From Roseofilum reptotaenium CS-1145 (lineage in GTDB: Bacteria > Cyanobacteriota > Cyanobacteriia > Cyanobacteriales > Desertifilaceae), in assembly GCF_028330985.1 (NCBI RefSeq), contig NZ_JAQMUE010000100.1, positions 1 to 64,000 on the forward strand: 64,000 bases of DNA. The letters run 5' to 3'. Shown here piece by piece: positions 7,327 to 17,498 of the stretch. Position numbers and translations under genes: made by a program. The first letter of the stretch is position 1. Each line of letters starts with the position of its first letter. A model generated the notes under the pieces. It was not told where the DNA came from. It did not search any database and was given only the letters and a program-made list of their open reading frames with translations.

Positions 7327-8121
7327 TTAAATCCAACCTCTAAGACCATAGACAAACAGGCCAATATATTCTTTTAAGGCATGGGTGGTATCTCGCAAGC
7401 GGCTGCTATCCGGAATAAGACTCAGTAGGGCTGATTCCCAAGTGGTTTCGGTTTCAATAGGACTGCGACCGGGGGGACTGAGGAAGTCTGTGGGTGCGGG
7501 AATGGCTTCGATACCTTGTTTTTGGAAGACTAGGAGCGATCGCACCATATGAGTGGCTGACGTTACTAACAATACCCGATTAATCCCCTCTTCGTCTAGA
7601 ATTTGGCGCACATTCACCGCATTTTCATGGGTATTTAAGGAACTGGGATCTTGTAAAATTGCCTCTTGGGGAACTCCCAGCGCTTGGGCAATTTTTGCCA
7701 TATCTGCCGATTCTGGAGGGCCTCCATCCTTCCAGTTAATGCGTCCTCCAGTGAGGATTAACCGGGGGGCTTTCCCTTGCAGATATAACTGTGAGCCATG
7801 TAGAATGCGATCGCCCGCCTCCGACACATCCACCCAAGGCCGGGGATAAATTTGGGCTTTAATCCCTCCTCCCAGCACCACAATAGCCTCCGCTGTCGGC
7901 AACTCATCTGGAGGAATATGGCGCAATTCCAGGGATTGAATTAACGTCTGATTCACCCAACCATTACCACCGAGCAATAACACCAGTAGCGCCAAAGAAA
8001 TCGAAATTGCCGCTCGTTTCGGCCATTTCCACAGCAACACCAAAGAAACGACCATCAACACACAACTTAACCCCATCGGATAAACGAATAGGGGGAGTAA
8101 CTTAGAGAGAAATAAGAACAT
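7327..8121 (-). CDS. YdcF/ElyC-like DUF218 envelope protein
   Basis: 264 residues. Two N-terminal hydrophobic segments (about residues 5-28 and 34-55) anchor it in the membrane. The DUF218 core follows: AIVVLGGG near 82, LILTGGR near 121, the ESADMAKIAQALGV stretch, NTHENA, and LLVTSATHMVRSLLVF. Relatives (E. coli ElyC/SanA/YdcF) are implicated in envelope integrity and vancomycin sensitivity; the biochemical activity of the family is not settled. Monocistronic in appearance. The ATG abuts a dispersed GCGCTTCGCGC repeat at 8121-8142. Confidence 0.88.
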   Translation of the reverse strand: MFLFLSKLLPLFVYPMGLSCVLMVVSLVLLWKWPKRAAISISLALLVLLLGGNGWVNQTLIQSLELRHIPPDELPTAEAIVVLGGGIKAQIYPRPWVDVSEAGDRILHGSQLYLQGKAPRLILTGGRINWKDGGPPESADMAKIAQALGVPQEAILQDPSSLNTHENAVNVRQILDEEGINRVLLVTSATHMVRSLLVFQKQGIEAIPAPTDFLSPPGRSPIETETTWESALLSLIPDSSRLRDTTHALKEYIGLFVYGLRGWI

Positions 8122-8142
8122 ATAGCGCTTCGCGCTGGTAAT
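8121..8142. repeat. Copy of dispersed AGCGCTT(C/T)GCGCT intergenic repeat
   Basis: TATAGCGCTTCGCGCTGGTA, a palindrome-centred repeat seen about a dozen times in intergenic DNA of this window, always next to a gene end. Other copies listed separately or in the findings. Confidence 0.6.
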
Positions 8143-8246
8143 GAGTCATCAGCCATGGGCCAATTGTTTTGCCCCTTAAAGTCCTGCTTAAAAAGTAGGG
8201 TTTAGGATTATCTTAACATAGCTTATCAAAACAGAAAATACGGTAT

Positions 8247-8297
8247 ATATAGCGCTTTGCGCTACTGTCACTCATAACGCAAGCAAAGCGCTGTAAG
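8247..8297. repeat. Paired inverted copy of the dispersed GCGC repeat
   Basis: AGCGCTTTGC at 8251-8260 faces GCAAAGCGCT at 8283-8292, a perfect 10-bp inverted repeat with 22 bases between. The same arrangement, with a longer interior, recurs at 17135-17229, including the shared words ATAACGCAAGCAAAG and GCTGTAAGT. This looks like a small non-coding mobile or repeat family rather than a terminator, since no T-run follows. Confidence 0.55.
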
Positions 8298-8299
8298 TC

Positions 8300-8623
8300 T
8301 TATTTCCGCCAACGTTCTACTTTCGTGCGATTTTGGGCTAGAGAATTATTTTCTGCTCTCGGATCGGTGGGTAAAATCCAAGTTTCCTCATTGACCTCTT
8401 CCTCTGTTCGCCAAGAGGTTTGAATCCACCAACTTGCCACTCCTCCCACAATTCCCCAAACTATGCTAATTGGAGGGGAAAAGTTAACCAACAAAAAAGT
8501 GATGGTAAACCCTAACCCCATCAGCACTCCTTGGGGCAATGTTCTCCTAGATTGAGAAGATACAGTCGGTATATCCGGTTGTTGAGAGGAAGAATTTGGA
8601 GTCTGATCTACTTCATCTGCCAT
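8300..8623 (-). CDS. Small two-helix membrane protein, unknown
   Basis: 107 residues: a polar, Ser/Gln-rich N-terminus (about 1-30), two likely transmembrane helices (LMGLGFTITFLLVNF and ISIVWGIVGGVASWWI), then a charged tail ending VERWRK. This layout is common among small conserved cyanobacterial proteins of unknown function; I do not recognise a named family. It stands alone, bracketed by repeat DNA on one side and the broken GGDEF-EAL gene on the other. Confidence 0.65.
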   Translation of the reverse strand: MADEVDQTPNSSSQQPDIPTVSSQSRRTLPQGVLMGLGFTITFLLVNFSPPISIVWGIVGGVASWWIQTSWRTEEEVNEETWILPTDPRAENNSLAQNRTKVERWRK

Positions 8624-8717
8624 ACTACTGGGTTTTCAGTTCTTCTCAATTAGAAATAGATATACCACATAAAGTGCGAAAACTGCTGTAACTAATTCCC
8701 TACTCTATCACTTTCTA

Positions 8718-10742
8718 TCACTTCAAAAACCAGGATCGGTTTTGATTTCCCAGTAAATCTAACACTTTTTGACTATCAATCGGTCTCGAAAAAAAGTATC
8801 CTTGTCCCCACTCGCAACCCAATTCAGACAATATTTTCAATTGTCCTAGGGTTTCTACTCCTTCGGCAATCACTTGCATCTTTAAGTGATGGGCTAAATT
8901 AATAATTGTCCTGACAATATCCGAGTGTTCTCCACTTTCTCCCATGTTACTTACAAAGGATTTATCAATTTTCAGGATATCCAACGGAAATCGATGTAAA
9001 TAACTTAGAGAGGAATAACCGGTGCCAAAATCATCCATACAAAGTTTAATCGAACGTTCTTTTAATTGACTTAAGACCTGTTTGACATACTCGGCATTAT
9101 TAATAATCATACTTTCTGTGATTTCCAGTTTTAGGTAATGGGCATGAATCTGGGATTGATGAATGATTTGATCGATTTTTTCTAATAAATCAGGTCGTGA
9201 GAGTTGACAACCGGATAAATTAACGGCCATGGTTAAGCGATGGTGACCGCAGCTTTCCCATCGACGTAATTGATTGCACGCTTCTTGGAGTACCCATTGT
9301 CCTAGTAAAGCAATTAATCCAGTTTCTTCAGCAATGGGAATAAATTGCACAGGGGAGACCATCCCTAATTCAGGATGTTGCCAGCGCAAGAGAGCTTCAA
9401 ATCCAGCAATTTCTCCTGTTTGTAAGCAAGTAATAGGTTGATAATAAACAATAAATTGATTATCTTTAAGGGTATCTGGGCTTTCTAATAGTTGGACTGC
9501 ACGACGCAAATCATTTTCGAGTTTCAGTTGATTCATCACTCGCGTATGGGTTTCTAAATCAAAGACTTCATAGCGAGCGCGTCCTTTAGATTTGGCACGA
9601 TACATGACAATATCAGCATCCCGAAGCACTTGTTCAGGTCGTTGATAACCGGTAGAACTTAGAGCAATCCCAATACTAACAGTAGAAAGAATCTGATGAC
9701 TTTCTATAACAAAGGGATGAGTCATATCTTGGTGAATAGATTCTGCTAATTGATTAGCTTGGGAAAATGCTGAAATGTTAGTTACAAGAATGGCAAATTC
9801 ATCACTCCCTAAATGAGCAATGAGTGTTGCTTCTATGGACAGATGAGGCTGTTTTTGTAAGATTTGATCGAGTCGTTTGGATAACTCAATTAGGAGGTGA
9901 TCGCCAAGAGTATGCCCCAAGGTATCATTAACAACTTTAAAGCGGTCTAGATCGAGAAACAAAATCGCAAATTTATACTCTTCCGACTCTTTGGCTTTCT
10001 CAATCGCTTTTTGCAAATGATCCATAAATAGGGAGCGATTCGGTAAGCCCGTGAAGGGATCGTGGTAAGCGTTGTAACGGAGTTGAGTCGTAATTGTTTC
10101 TTTTTGGTCGATTTCAGCTTGGAGTTGTTTAACCGCAGCTTTGAGCTTAAATGTTCGTTCTTCAATCGCGGCTTCTAGTTTAGTTTGGATATTATTGAGT
10201 TCTGTTTCGGCATGATGGTGAGAGATTGCTCCCCCAAAACTATCGGCAACGGTATTTAAAATCGCGATTTCTTCTGCTGTCCATTGGCGATCGCTCTGAC
10301 AATCATCAAACTCGACAAAACCCCAAAAGCGTTGATCGACAAAAATCGGCAGCACCAGCAGGGAACACACTTGGCGATCGCCTAATAACTGTTTTTCCCA
10401 TTCTGGCAGTTCATTCTGATAACCCGTAATCGCTTTTCCCTGGGAAAGGTAATCATATCAGCGCCGCAGTACCGTAGCATAGGACAAATTTTGCAATTCT
10501 AGATTATTAAAAGGAAGCGATCTTCTCTCTGGAGTCCATTCCCACCATTGGCTGGCTAATAAGGACTGGGTAACCGGATCGGTATGATTCTGAAAAATAT
10601 ACACCCGATCGACTGCCAGAGCTTTGCCTAAATGAGCTAAAGCCAAATGCATTGCTTCATGGCGATCCGATAGGGTAAGCAGGCAATGAGTGGCTTGAGT
10701 CACCCCTTGAAGAAGACGAATATGATATTCAGGATCGAGCAT
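8718..10742 (-). pseudogene. GAF-GGDEF-EAL cyclic-di-GMP protein split by an in-frame TGA
   Basis: One reading frame of 675 codons with a single stop, TGA at 10460-10458. The upstream part (94 codons) and the following residues form one GAF domain; the context LRR-stop-YDYLSQGKAI suggests a tryptophan codon TGG changed to TGA. After GAF come a short coiled coil, a GGDEF domain whose motif reads GSDEF (degenerate), and an EAL domain with its catalytic set kept: EALLRWQHP, NLSGCQL, LEITES, DDFGTGYSS, KIDKSF, AEGVE and QGYFFSRP. The family makes or breaks cyclic di-GMP; this one would be expected to act as a phosphodiesterase. A shorter product from an internal start (10370) would lack most of GAF but keep EAL. 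A sequencing error must be excluded. Confidence 0.75.
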
Positions 10743-10862
10743 AGAAGCTTAGGGAAGTTATATCACTGAAAACAATAGACTTCTTTATCCGGAACCAAGG
10801 TAAAAACTGCCAATAGGGTAAGACAGTCCCTAGAATACACAGGAGCGCATAGAAGAGTTTAA

Positions 10863-10927
10863 CCATAACAATGGGTCTTGAGAAAGAATTATTGAGCGTC
10901 TAAACTGAACCAATTCCATTGTTATGG
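10863..10927. repeat. 12-bp perfect inverted repeat at gene end
   Basis: CCATAACAATGG (10863-10874) and CCATTGTTATGG (10916-10927) are exact reverse complements 41 bases apart. The right arm includes the stop codon of the coiled-coil gene at 10922. No T-run follows, so this is not a standard terminator; it could be a long-loop hairpin in the 3' end of that mRNA. Confidence 0.45.
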
Positions 10928-12355
10928 ACGAGGAAAAGACGGTAGATCGATCGCGGCTAAAGACTTGCGTTTTTTCGGGGGTCGTAGGGGATACACTAAA
11001 GGAGAAGGCCAATTACCTTGGGGAAGATTTACGGGAACTTCTGATTTCTCAGATAGCGGAGCTTCTTCAGAAGAGATATCCTCTACTACTTCTGATTCTG
11101 AGCGATCGGAGGTGACTTGAACACTTTCTTCTTCTTGTAGATCTTCTTGTACATCTTCTTGCTCGATCAAACTTTCCTCTGAATCATCAAACTCAGCACT
11201 AAAAGAGGGAGGTTCGGGTTCTAACTCATCTGACTCTTCTAAAGGTTCTAACTCTCGTGACTGAGCGATCGTCTGGAAGGGAGAATCCTGGAAATTTTCG
11301 ATCGCCCCACTAAAAGATGCTGCCAGTTCTGGGCTTGAAGATAAGGACTCTTCCGGTTTGAAGAGTTGTAAATGAGGGGAATTCACCTCGGGTGAAGGGG
11401 GTTGAGTCAATAGCTCTGGAGACTCTAGAGAAGAGATTTCTCGATCGGGGGTTTCTAAATTTCTAGTCCTTATTTCCTCTGGTAGAGGATTAGGCAGATT
11501 TGTTTCCGATAAAGAGTCTTGCCATTGATTGATTGACCAAGGTTGAATCGCAACGACTTTGGGGGCTAATCCCTGTTCAATTTTGGTCAATTTTAAGCCC
11601 TTGAGAGCTTGAGAGGATTCATGGAGGATCTGTTCTCGGTTTGAGGGAGATAATTCTAAACACCGATCCAGGGCATTTTTGAACTGTAGAGTATATCGTT
11701 GTTGGCGGTGGAGACGGGTTTGTAAGTCGATGCAGAACTTATCCCGTTGATTGAGTTGGGTGGCTTGTTCGTGAGAGCGTTGTTGGACGATCGCACAATC
11801 TCGTTCGAGTTGAGCAACTTGAATTTGGCTACTTTCGAGTTGTTCGGTTAAGGTTTCGACTAAAATTTGTTGTCGTTGGGTGCCTTGATAGGATTTTTCT
11901 AATTCCCGCAAGAGACGTTTATTTTCTTCTTGAAGCGTATTAATTTCTTCTAGACGTTGGGATAGGAGGGCTTCAGTGGCAGGTTGGCGCTCTTGATAGG
12001 TTTGTAAGGCTTGTTGAGAGTGAGCTAGGGCACTTTCGAGTTGACTGATGCGATCGAGCAGAGCCACATTCTTATGTAACACTTGTTCCATTTCCTGTTG
12101 CACGGCTTCTAAGACTTCTGGAGCAATACCTTCGCTAACTGATTCTTCAATATCGTGCCAGTTGAGACTATCATGGGTGATCGCATCTAGTTTCAGCTCT
12201 ACAGAAACATCGGTAAATTCAGCCGGAGGAGGATTTGGGTTCACGTCCTCAACTGCGGTCTCATCTGCTTCAATTGGCTTATCCAGTACAGATTCAGGGG
12301 TTGGCTCGCACTCAGAAGAGTCGAAGGGGGAAGTGGGTGTATGCTCTTCGTTCAT
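10922..12355 (-). CDS. Coiled-coil protein with long acidic region, unknown
   Basis: 477 residues. A short acidic start is followed by a long coiled coil (about residues 85-240, many Gln/Glu/Leu heptads such as LLSQRLEEINTLQEENKRLL). Then comes a low-complexity, Pro/Ser/Glu-rich acidic stretch (about 290-440), and the protein ends with a basic tail (PPKKRKSLAAIDLP). No enzymatic motif is visible. Such proteins in cyanobacteria are usually structural or scaffolding; nothing ties this one to a process. The 3' end lies in an inverted repeat (10863-10927). Confidence 0.7.
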   Translation of the reverse strand: MNEEHTPTSPFDSSECEPTPESVLDKPIEADETAVEDVNPNPPPAEFTDVSVELKLDAITHDSLNWHDIEESVSEGIAPEVLEAVQQEMEQVLHKNVALLDRISQLESALAHSQQALQTYQERQPATEALLSQRLEEINTLQEENKRLLRELEKSYQGTQRQQILVETLTEQLESSQIQVAQLERDCAIVQQRSHEQATQLNQRDKFCIDLQTRLHRQQRYTLQFKNALDRCLELSPSNREQILHESSQALKGLKLTKIEQGLAPKVVAIQPWSINQWQDSLSETNLPNPLPEEIRTRNLETPDREISSLESPELLTQPPSPEVNSPHLQLFKPEESLSSSPELAASFSGAIENFQDSPFQTIAQSRELEPLEESDELEPEPPSFSAEFDDSEESLIEQEDVQEDLQEEESVQVTSDRSESEVVEDISSEEAPLSEKSEVPVNLPQGNWPSPLVYPLRPPKKRKSLAAIDLPSFPRP

Positions 12356-12469
12356 AAATTGGCGTGGGAATAACGGGGGAAACTAATTACAGGATATCGG
12401 AACTTTTGAGTAATGGGTAATAGCGAAGAACCCTAGGTTTCCCCTTCCCTATTCCCTCTTTCCGATTCC

Positions 12470-13318
12470 CTATTCCCCGTTCCCCATAAAGTCTCGCACG
12501 CAGGATAGATAAACTGGGGGATCTTCGAGCATGGGAAAGTGGGCTGTTTTTTGAATGACTTGATAGCGAATCTTGGGGTTTAAATCGGCTGCTTTTTTAC
12601 CCATGGGAGCGGGAATAATCTGGTCTTTTTCCCCAGAAATGAGCAAAACAGGTATGGAGAGTTGGGAAAAGGCGATGGGCATGGTTTTAGCCATGTGTTC
12701 GCTCACTGAGGTGTAAATCGTTCCTAAAGCAGCTTCATAGTCAGCAATCAAGAAATCGGTCAGAAACCCTTGGCGCTGTTCGTCAGGAATGGGGCGACAG
12801 AGAAAGCGTGCCATAAAAAAGCGATCGGCAAAGGGAATTTTGGCTAACCAAGGGGGACGGAATTTGACCACGTAGCCACCAAATTTATGGAAGGCTTCAA
12901 AAGAGGGGCGATCGTATTCAAAAATTCCGCTACAGGTCAGGATGAGCTTTTCAATGCGCTCTGGATACTTCTGGGCAAAGAGAACGGCGATCGATGCCCC
13001 GGTAGAATGGGCGTTAATCCAAACCTTTTGTAGTCCCAGTTGATTCAGCAGTTGGGCGAGATCTTCGGCGTATTCTTCCAGAGCGTAACTTAAGTCTACG
13101 GGAGTTTGGGGCAATCGAGAGCGTCCAAATCCCCGCAAGTCGTAGAGTAAACAGTCAAAATCTTCCTTAAAGGCTTCTGCTGTGCTTTCCCAATAGCGGG
13201 TTGAGCCAGCCCAACCATGGAGGAAAACGAGTACAGGTTTTTGGGGACTGGATGCACTCGGGGTTGTAGTTATCCACTGATAATAGTGGTCAACCCCACG
13301 GACTGTTATCTCTGGCAT
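12470..13318 (-). CDS. Alpha/beta-hydrolase fold protein
   Basis: 282 residues with the fold's catalytic set: oxyanion-side HGWAGSTRYW near residue 34, nucleophile elbow NAHSTGAS (Ser) near 105, GEKDQIIP (Asp) near 232 and TAHFPMLEDP (His) near 260. Substrate unknown; esterase, lipase or C-C hydrolase are all possible. The gene starts 4 bases after the clpX stop in the same direction, so it is likely transcribed with tig-clpP-clpX, an arrangement that may simply reflect read-through. Confidence 0.85.
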   Translation of the reverse strand: MPEITVRGVDHYYQWITTTPSASSPQKPVLVFLHGWAGSTRYWESTAEAFKEDFDCLLYDLRGFGRSRLPQTPVDLSYALEEYAEDLAQLLNQLGLQKVWINAHSTGASIAVLFAQKYPERIEKLILTCSGIFEYDRPSFEAFHKFGGYVVKFRPPWLAKIPFADRFFMARFLCRPIPDEQRQGFLTDFLIADYEAALGTIYTSVSEHMAKTMPIAFSQLSIPVLLISGEKDQIIPAPMGKKAADLNPKIRYQVIQKTAHFPMLEDPPVYLSCVRDFMGNGE

Positions 13319-13321
13319 GAT

Positions 13322-14686
13322 CTAGGCAGATTCAGGTTTGGGTAAGGAGGAGGGGTGAAGCAAGAGTTCTGCCGTCGATCGCTTCTCAACCATGTCTTTG
13401 GTAATTACACAGCGAGTCACATCTTTGCGCGAGGGCAGTTCGTACATCACATCTAACATCAGTTCCTCGACGATTCCCCGTAAGGCTCTAGCTCCAGTTT
13501 TCCGCCGATACGCTTCCCGGGCGATCGCTGCTGTCGCATCTGGGCGAAACTCCAGAGCCACGTTATCCATCTTCAGCAGTTTTTGATACTGTTTAACCAA
13601 GGCATTTCGAGGTTGCGTAAGGATGCATTTCAAGGCTTCTTCATCCAATGGATCGACCACGGCAACTACGGGAATGCGGCCGATAAATTCGGGAATCATG
13701 CCAAACTTCACTAAGTCTTCTGGCTCTAATGCCTTCAGTACATCGGCTGCCCGTTTTTCTTTGGGTTGGCTATCTCCTGGCTGAATAAAGCCCATGGATT
13801 TTTTCCCGGTGCGCTGGCTGACCACTTTATCTAGGCCAACAAAGGCTCCACCACAGATAAACAGGATATTGCTGGTGTCTATTTGGATACAATCTTGGTA
13901 CGGGTGTTTACGTCCTCCTTGGGGAGGAACATTGGCGATCGTACCCTCTAGCATTTTCAACAGAGCTTGTTGTACCCCTTCCCCGGAGACATCACGGGTA
14001 ATGGACGGGTTTTCGCTCTTGCGGGCAATCTTATCGATTTCATCGATATAGATGATGCCTCGCTGGGCTTCTTCAACGTCAAAATCTGCGACTTGCAACA
14101 AGCGCAGTAGAATATTTTCTACATCTTCACCCACATAGCCTGCTTCCGTTAGCGTTGTAGCATCAGCTACAGCAAAGGGCACATCTAGCATATCGGCTAG
14201 GGTTTGGGCGAGTAGGGTTTTCCCACATCCTGTGGGGCCTACGAGCAAAATATTCGATTTTTGCAGTTCTATATTATCTTCTGAATTGGGTTTTCCCCCA
14301 TTTGCTCCAGCATTGTTGAGCTTGGATTGGATAAAACTCAATCGCTTGTAATGGTTATATACGGCCACAGATAGCACTTTTTTGGCTTCTTCCTGGCCAA
14401 TAACATTATCATCAAGATAGTGTTTAATTTCTTTAGGTTTAGGGATTTGACCTAGAGTTAGGTTTGCGGTGCGCGATCGCCGTTTTTTCTGAGCCGGTTC
14501 CCCCCGTCTAGGATTGGGAGGAGCAGAAGTGGAACTTGAGTCAAACAGCTCTTCGTCCAGAATTTCATTACAGAGTTCCACGCATTCATCGCAAATATAG
14601 ACCCCTGGGCCCGCGATCAACTTCCGTACTTGTTCCTGGGATTTTCCACAAAATGAACATTTGAGATGGGAGTCATATTTAGACAT
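13322..14686 (-). CDS. clpX: ATP-dependent Clp protease ATP-binding subunit ClpX
   Basis: AAA+ unfoldase feeding substrates to ClpP. 454 residues. The N-terminal four-cysteine zinc finger (CSFCG and CDECVELC, residues 10-43) recruits adaptors. GPTGCGKT is Walker [12 protein letters not shown] Walker B, AGYVGED the pore-1 loop, and [10 protein letters not shown] and [11 protein letters not shown] the sensor regions. The length is slightly above the E. coli protein because of a basic linker around residues 55-75. It follows clpP by 14 bases and precedes an alpha/beta hydrolase by 4. Confidence 0.97.
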   Translation of the reverse strand: MSKYDSHLKCSFCGKSQEQVRKLIAGPGVYICDECVELCNEILDEELFDSSSTSAPPNPRRGEPAQKKRRSRTANLTLGQIPKPKEIKHYLDDNVIGQEEAKKVLSVAVYNHYKRLSFIQSKLNNAGANGGKPNSEDNIELQKSNILLVGPTGCGKTLLAQTLADMLDVPFAVADATTLTEAGYVGEDVENILLRLLQVADFDVEEAQRGIIYIDEIDKIARKSENPSITRDVSGEGVQQALLKMLEGTIANVPPQGGRKHPYQDCIQIDTSNILFICGGAFVGLDKVVSQRTGKKSMGFIQPGDSQPKEKRAADVLKALEPEDLVKFGMIPEFIGRIPVVAVVDPLDEEALKCILTQPRNALVKQYQKLLKMDNVALEFRPDATAAIAREAYRRKTGARALRGIVEELMLDVMYELPSRKDVTRCVITKDMVEKRSTAELLLHPSSLPKPESA

Positions 14687-14700
14687 AAAGCGGCCTCTGA

Positions 14701-15417
14701 TTAAACAGTGGGGTGGGAGTCAGATGGATGGGACTGGGGTTGGGTAATCACCCGATCGATTAGACCATAGGTTTTCGCTTCCTCAGCAGACATAAAAAAG
14801 TCTCGTTCTGTATCTTCTGAAATTTTTTCCAGGGATTGACCCGTGTGATGGGCCAATAGCCCATTTAACGTTTCCTTATGATAAAGAATTTCTTTAGCCT
14901 GAATTTCAATATCAACCGCTTGTCCTTGGGCCCCTCCCAGGGGTTGGTGGATCATGATCCGGGAGTTAGGTAAAGACATTCGTTTTGCGGCTGTTCCTGC
15001 TGCTAACAGAAACGCTCCCATACTTGCTGCTAATCCGTAACAGATAGTGACCACATCGGGGCGGATTTGCTGAATAGTATCATACATTGCCATTCCTGCG
15101 GTCACCGACCCACCGGGGGAGTTAATGTAGAGTTGAATGTCTTTTTCTGGGTCTTCTGCTTCTAGGAAAAGAAGTTGGGCCACGACTGAGTCAGCCACCA
15201 TATCATCGATCGCTGTTCCCAGAAAGATAATCCGTTCTCGCAAGAGTCGAGAATAGATATCAAAGGCTCTTTCTCCCCGACCTGACTGCTCAACCACCAT
15301 GGGAATTACCCCTTGGGGATGGTAGGAAATGATGTCTTGCGAGCTATAACTTTCAGGAGAAGAATACTGGGATTGAGATCGGAATATCATGGGGTTTCTC
15401 AGAGATTTGAGTTCCAA
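14701..15417 (-). CDS. clpP: ATP-dependent Clp protease proteolytic subunit
   Basis: Serine peptidase forming the tetradecameric chamber partnered by ClpX. The triad is visible: [11 protein letters not shown] (Ser), [11 protein letters not shown] (His) and the [14 protein letters not shown] segment (Asp). [12 protein letters not shown] forms the substrate strand. The reading frame opens with about 30 residues before the conserved [23 protein letters not shown] start of the mature protein. The N-terminal MELKSLRNP may be leader or, more likely, translation begins at the internal Met of MIFRSQSQ. Several clpP paralogues exist in cyanobacteria; the one next to clpX is usually called clpP2. Confidence 0.95.
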   Translation of the reverse strand: MELKSLRNPMIFRSQSQYSSPESYSSQDIISYHPQGVIPMVVEQSGRGERAFDIYSRLLRERIIFLGTAIDDMVADSVVAQLLFLEAEDPEKDIQLYINSPGGSVTAGMAMYDTIQQIRPDVVTICYGLAASMGAFLLAAGTAAKRMSLPNSRIMIHQPLGGAQGQAVDIEIQAKEILYHKETLNGLLAHHTGQSLEKISEDTERDFFMSAEEAKTYGLIDRVITQPQSHPSDSHPTV

Positions 15418-15562
15418 GTTAGAGGTTAGTTTATTTTAGGGTCATTTTTAGGCTAATTGACCTCTTGGGTTTATTATGCCTTAATCTCCCCCATTCTGGC
15501 AGGTCAACCCAAGAAAAGTTAGCCCTTGTTCAACTTTTAGGGGAGATTTGGCTGGTTCTACC

Positions 15563-16978
15563 CTAGCTAGGAGCGTTGATTTCTGAGGATTCAGCTTCGG
15601 GTTGGGTTTCTGGTTTTTCTGTCTCTGGACTCGTCTCTTCTGAGTTTAGGCTCCCTTCAGCGACTAATTCTACTGTGCCATTGGCTTCTAGCCATTCGAG
15701 GACTTTTTCCCGATTTAAGTCTTCAGTGACAATTTCTTTCAAGCGATCGCGGTTAATCTCTTTGGGATCTTCGACTGTTTTTAGCACATCATCCATTTTG
15801 GCTTGAATTTCGGATTCATCGGCCTGCAAGGATTGTTGCTTGGCAATTTCGGCGATCGCCAGGGATTCTCGAATCGCTTTAATCGCTTCTGGGCGAGCAT
15901 TTTGACGAAATGTAGGAATCTGTTCAGGCGTGAAGATTTTATTCATATCCAGCCCTTGATTGGCCAACTGCATTGCCATTTGGGTTAACTGTTGGGTCAC
16001 CGTGTCTTCAATTAAGCTCTCCGGCAGTTCTACCTCCACTTTTTCTAACAGAGCGGCTACTAGGGCCTGTTGTTTGTTGGTTTTGGTTTTATCTTCTGCT
16101 TCCTTGGCAAACCGCTCAGTTAAGGAAGTCGTTAGGGCTTCTAGAGTGTCAAATTCACTGACCTCTTCAGCAAACTCATCATCGAGTTCTGGTAGTTCCT
16201 TTTCCTTAATCTCTTTCAGCGTAATTTCAAACTCAGCCGGCTGACCGGCAATATCTTCTTGGGGATACTCGTCTGGGAACTTGACAGCAATGGTTTTGGT
16301 TTGTCCCTGCTCCATTCCGACCATACCATCGATAAAGCCAGGAATAAAGCGATCTGACTCCATTTCTACCTGAAAGTCAGTGGCACTCGCTCCTGGGATC
16401 TCTGCCGGTTCTGGCACTTCCTCCCCGTCTTTTGCCACTCGACGACCCACAAAATCAACCACAGCCACATCCCCAAGCTGGCAGGGGCGATCTTCAATGG
16501 GAATTAAAGTCACCCGCTTCTCTTGTTCGGACTTGAGGACTTCATTGACCGCTTCTGGATCGGGTTTAATCTCTTCCGCTTTGACACTTAAGCCCTTGTA
16601 TTCCACTAATTTCGGCTCTGGGGGCACATCTACGGCTGCATTAAACGTGATCGCTTCCCCGGGCTTAAATTGGTTCACGAGGCTATCAAATTCCGACTTG
16701 AGTTGGGGAGAGCCGAGGGTTTCTAATTTTTCTTGGGCGATCGCCTCATCTACGGACTGTTTGATTAACTTTTCTACGGCTGCCGCCTTCAGGTTTTGAC
16801 TGCCCAATTGCTGGATCAGCACATGGCGGGGAATTTTCCCTTTCCGAAACCCAGGAAGCTTAGCGGTACGGCTAAATTCCTTAATCACCTGCTCATAAGC
16901 AGCCTTTGATGCTTCGGCAGGCACTTCAATTTCTAAACCAACTTGACTGGCGGGCAATTTTTCCTGGGTAACTTTCAT
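15563..16978 (-). CDS. tig: Trigger factor, ribosome-associated chaperone
   Basis: Ribosome-bound peptidyl-prolyl isomerase and chaperone for nascent chains. The N-terminal domain has the ribosome-docking signature PGFRKGKIPR (near residue 42). The FKBP-like domain spans about 150-250 (DVAVVDFVGRR to FEITLKEIKEKELPELDDEFA), followed by the helical arm domain and an acidic Glu/Thr-rich tail. I place the start at the Met of MKVTQEKLPASQ (16978); the frame continues upstream to 17035, but the extra 19 residues do not resemble the family. It heads the tig-clpP-clpX order common in cyanobacteria and many other bacteria. Confidence 0.95.
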   Translation of the reverse strand: MKVTQEKLPASQVGLEIEVPAEASKAAYEQVIKEFSRTAKLPGFRKGKIPRHVLIQQLGSQNLKAAAVEKLIKQSVDEAIAQEKLETLGSPQLKSEFDSLVNQFKPGEAITFNAAVDVPPEPKLVEYKGLSVKAEEIKPDPEAVNEVLKSEQEKRVTLIPIEDRPCQLGDVAVVDFVGRRVAKDGEEVPEPAEIPGASATDFQVEMESDRFIPGFIDGMVGMEQGQTKTIAVKFPDEYPQEDIAGQPAEFEITLKEIKEKELPELDDEFAEEVSEFDTLEALTTSLTERFAKEAEDKTKTNKQQALVAALLEKVEVELPESLIEDTVTQQLTQMAMQLANQGLDMNKIFTPEQIPTFRQNARPEAIKAIRESLAIAEIAKQQSLQADESEIQAKMDDVLKTVEDPKEINRDRLKEIVTEDLNREKVLEWLEANGTVELVAEGSLNSEETSPETEKPETQPEAESSEINAPS

Positions 16979-17035
16979 CACTAGATCTGTATACTGAATG
17001 GGAATTGAGCCACGGGCGGTGAAGGGGAGGGTCAA

Positions 17036-17498
17036 GCTCCTGACACACCACGCAATGGTATTATATAATAGGGGGTTGACAATTCAACCCGAATCAAAAC
17101 AAAAACTTGTCAAAAAAAGTCTGACAAGTCCTACAGCGCTTTGCGCTGGGGAATAGGAAATAGGGAATAGGGTTGTGGTACATAGCTTTGAGGAGTCAAG
17201 CTTGTGTTTCATAACGCAAGCAAAGTGCTGTAAGTTGTCAACAGAAATTGGCCCAGAGCAGCCTTAACCTGCTAGAATCTGGAAGATGGTACGCTGGGCG
17301 CTCTGGTGAAAGAGGAATGGAGGAAATTAAATCCTTCTCAGCAGAGCCGAGTATGCGGTAAGCTAAGTTCTAACGCCAAAAAAAACTTAAAAGTTTGCTC
17401 TATATATTATTTATCTTGTGCCCGATTCAGAAATTTTAAGAAAATCCAGATAGTCTAAACCTGAATGCTAAAGTTTTAAAATCAAGGAGGATCACCTT
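17036..17498. other. Intergenic region between divergent tig and asd
   Basis: No gene seen. It holds a hairpin ACTTGTCA...TGACAAGT (17105-17129) in the tig leader, a paired copy of the dispersed repeat (AGCGCTTTGC 17135-17144 and GCAAAGTGCT 17220-17229) with a GGGAATA-type heptamer run between (17148-17172), then about 170 bases of ordinary composition without an ORF. The AT-rich TATATATTAT at 17401-17410 is a possible -10 region for asd, and AAGGAGG at 17484-17490 is its ribosome binding site. Confidence 0.6.
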
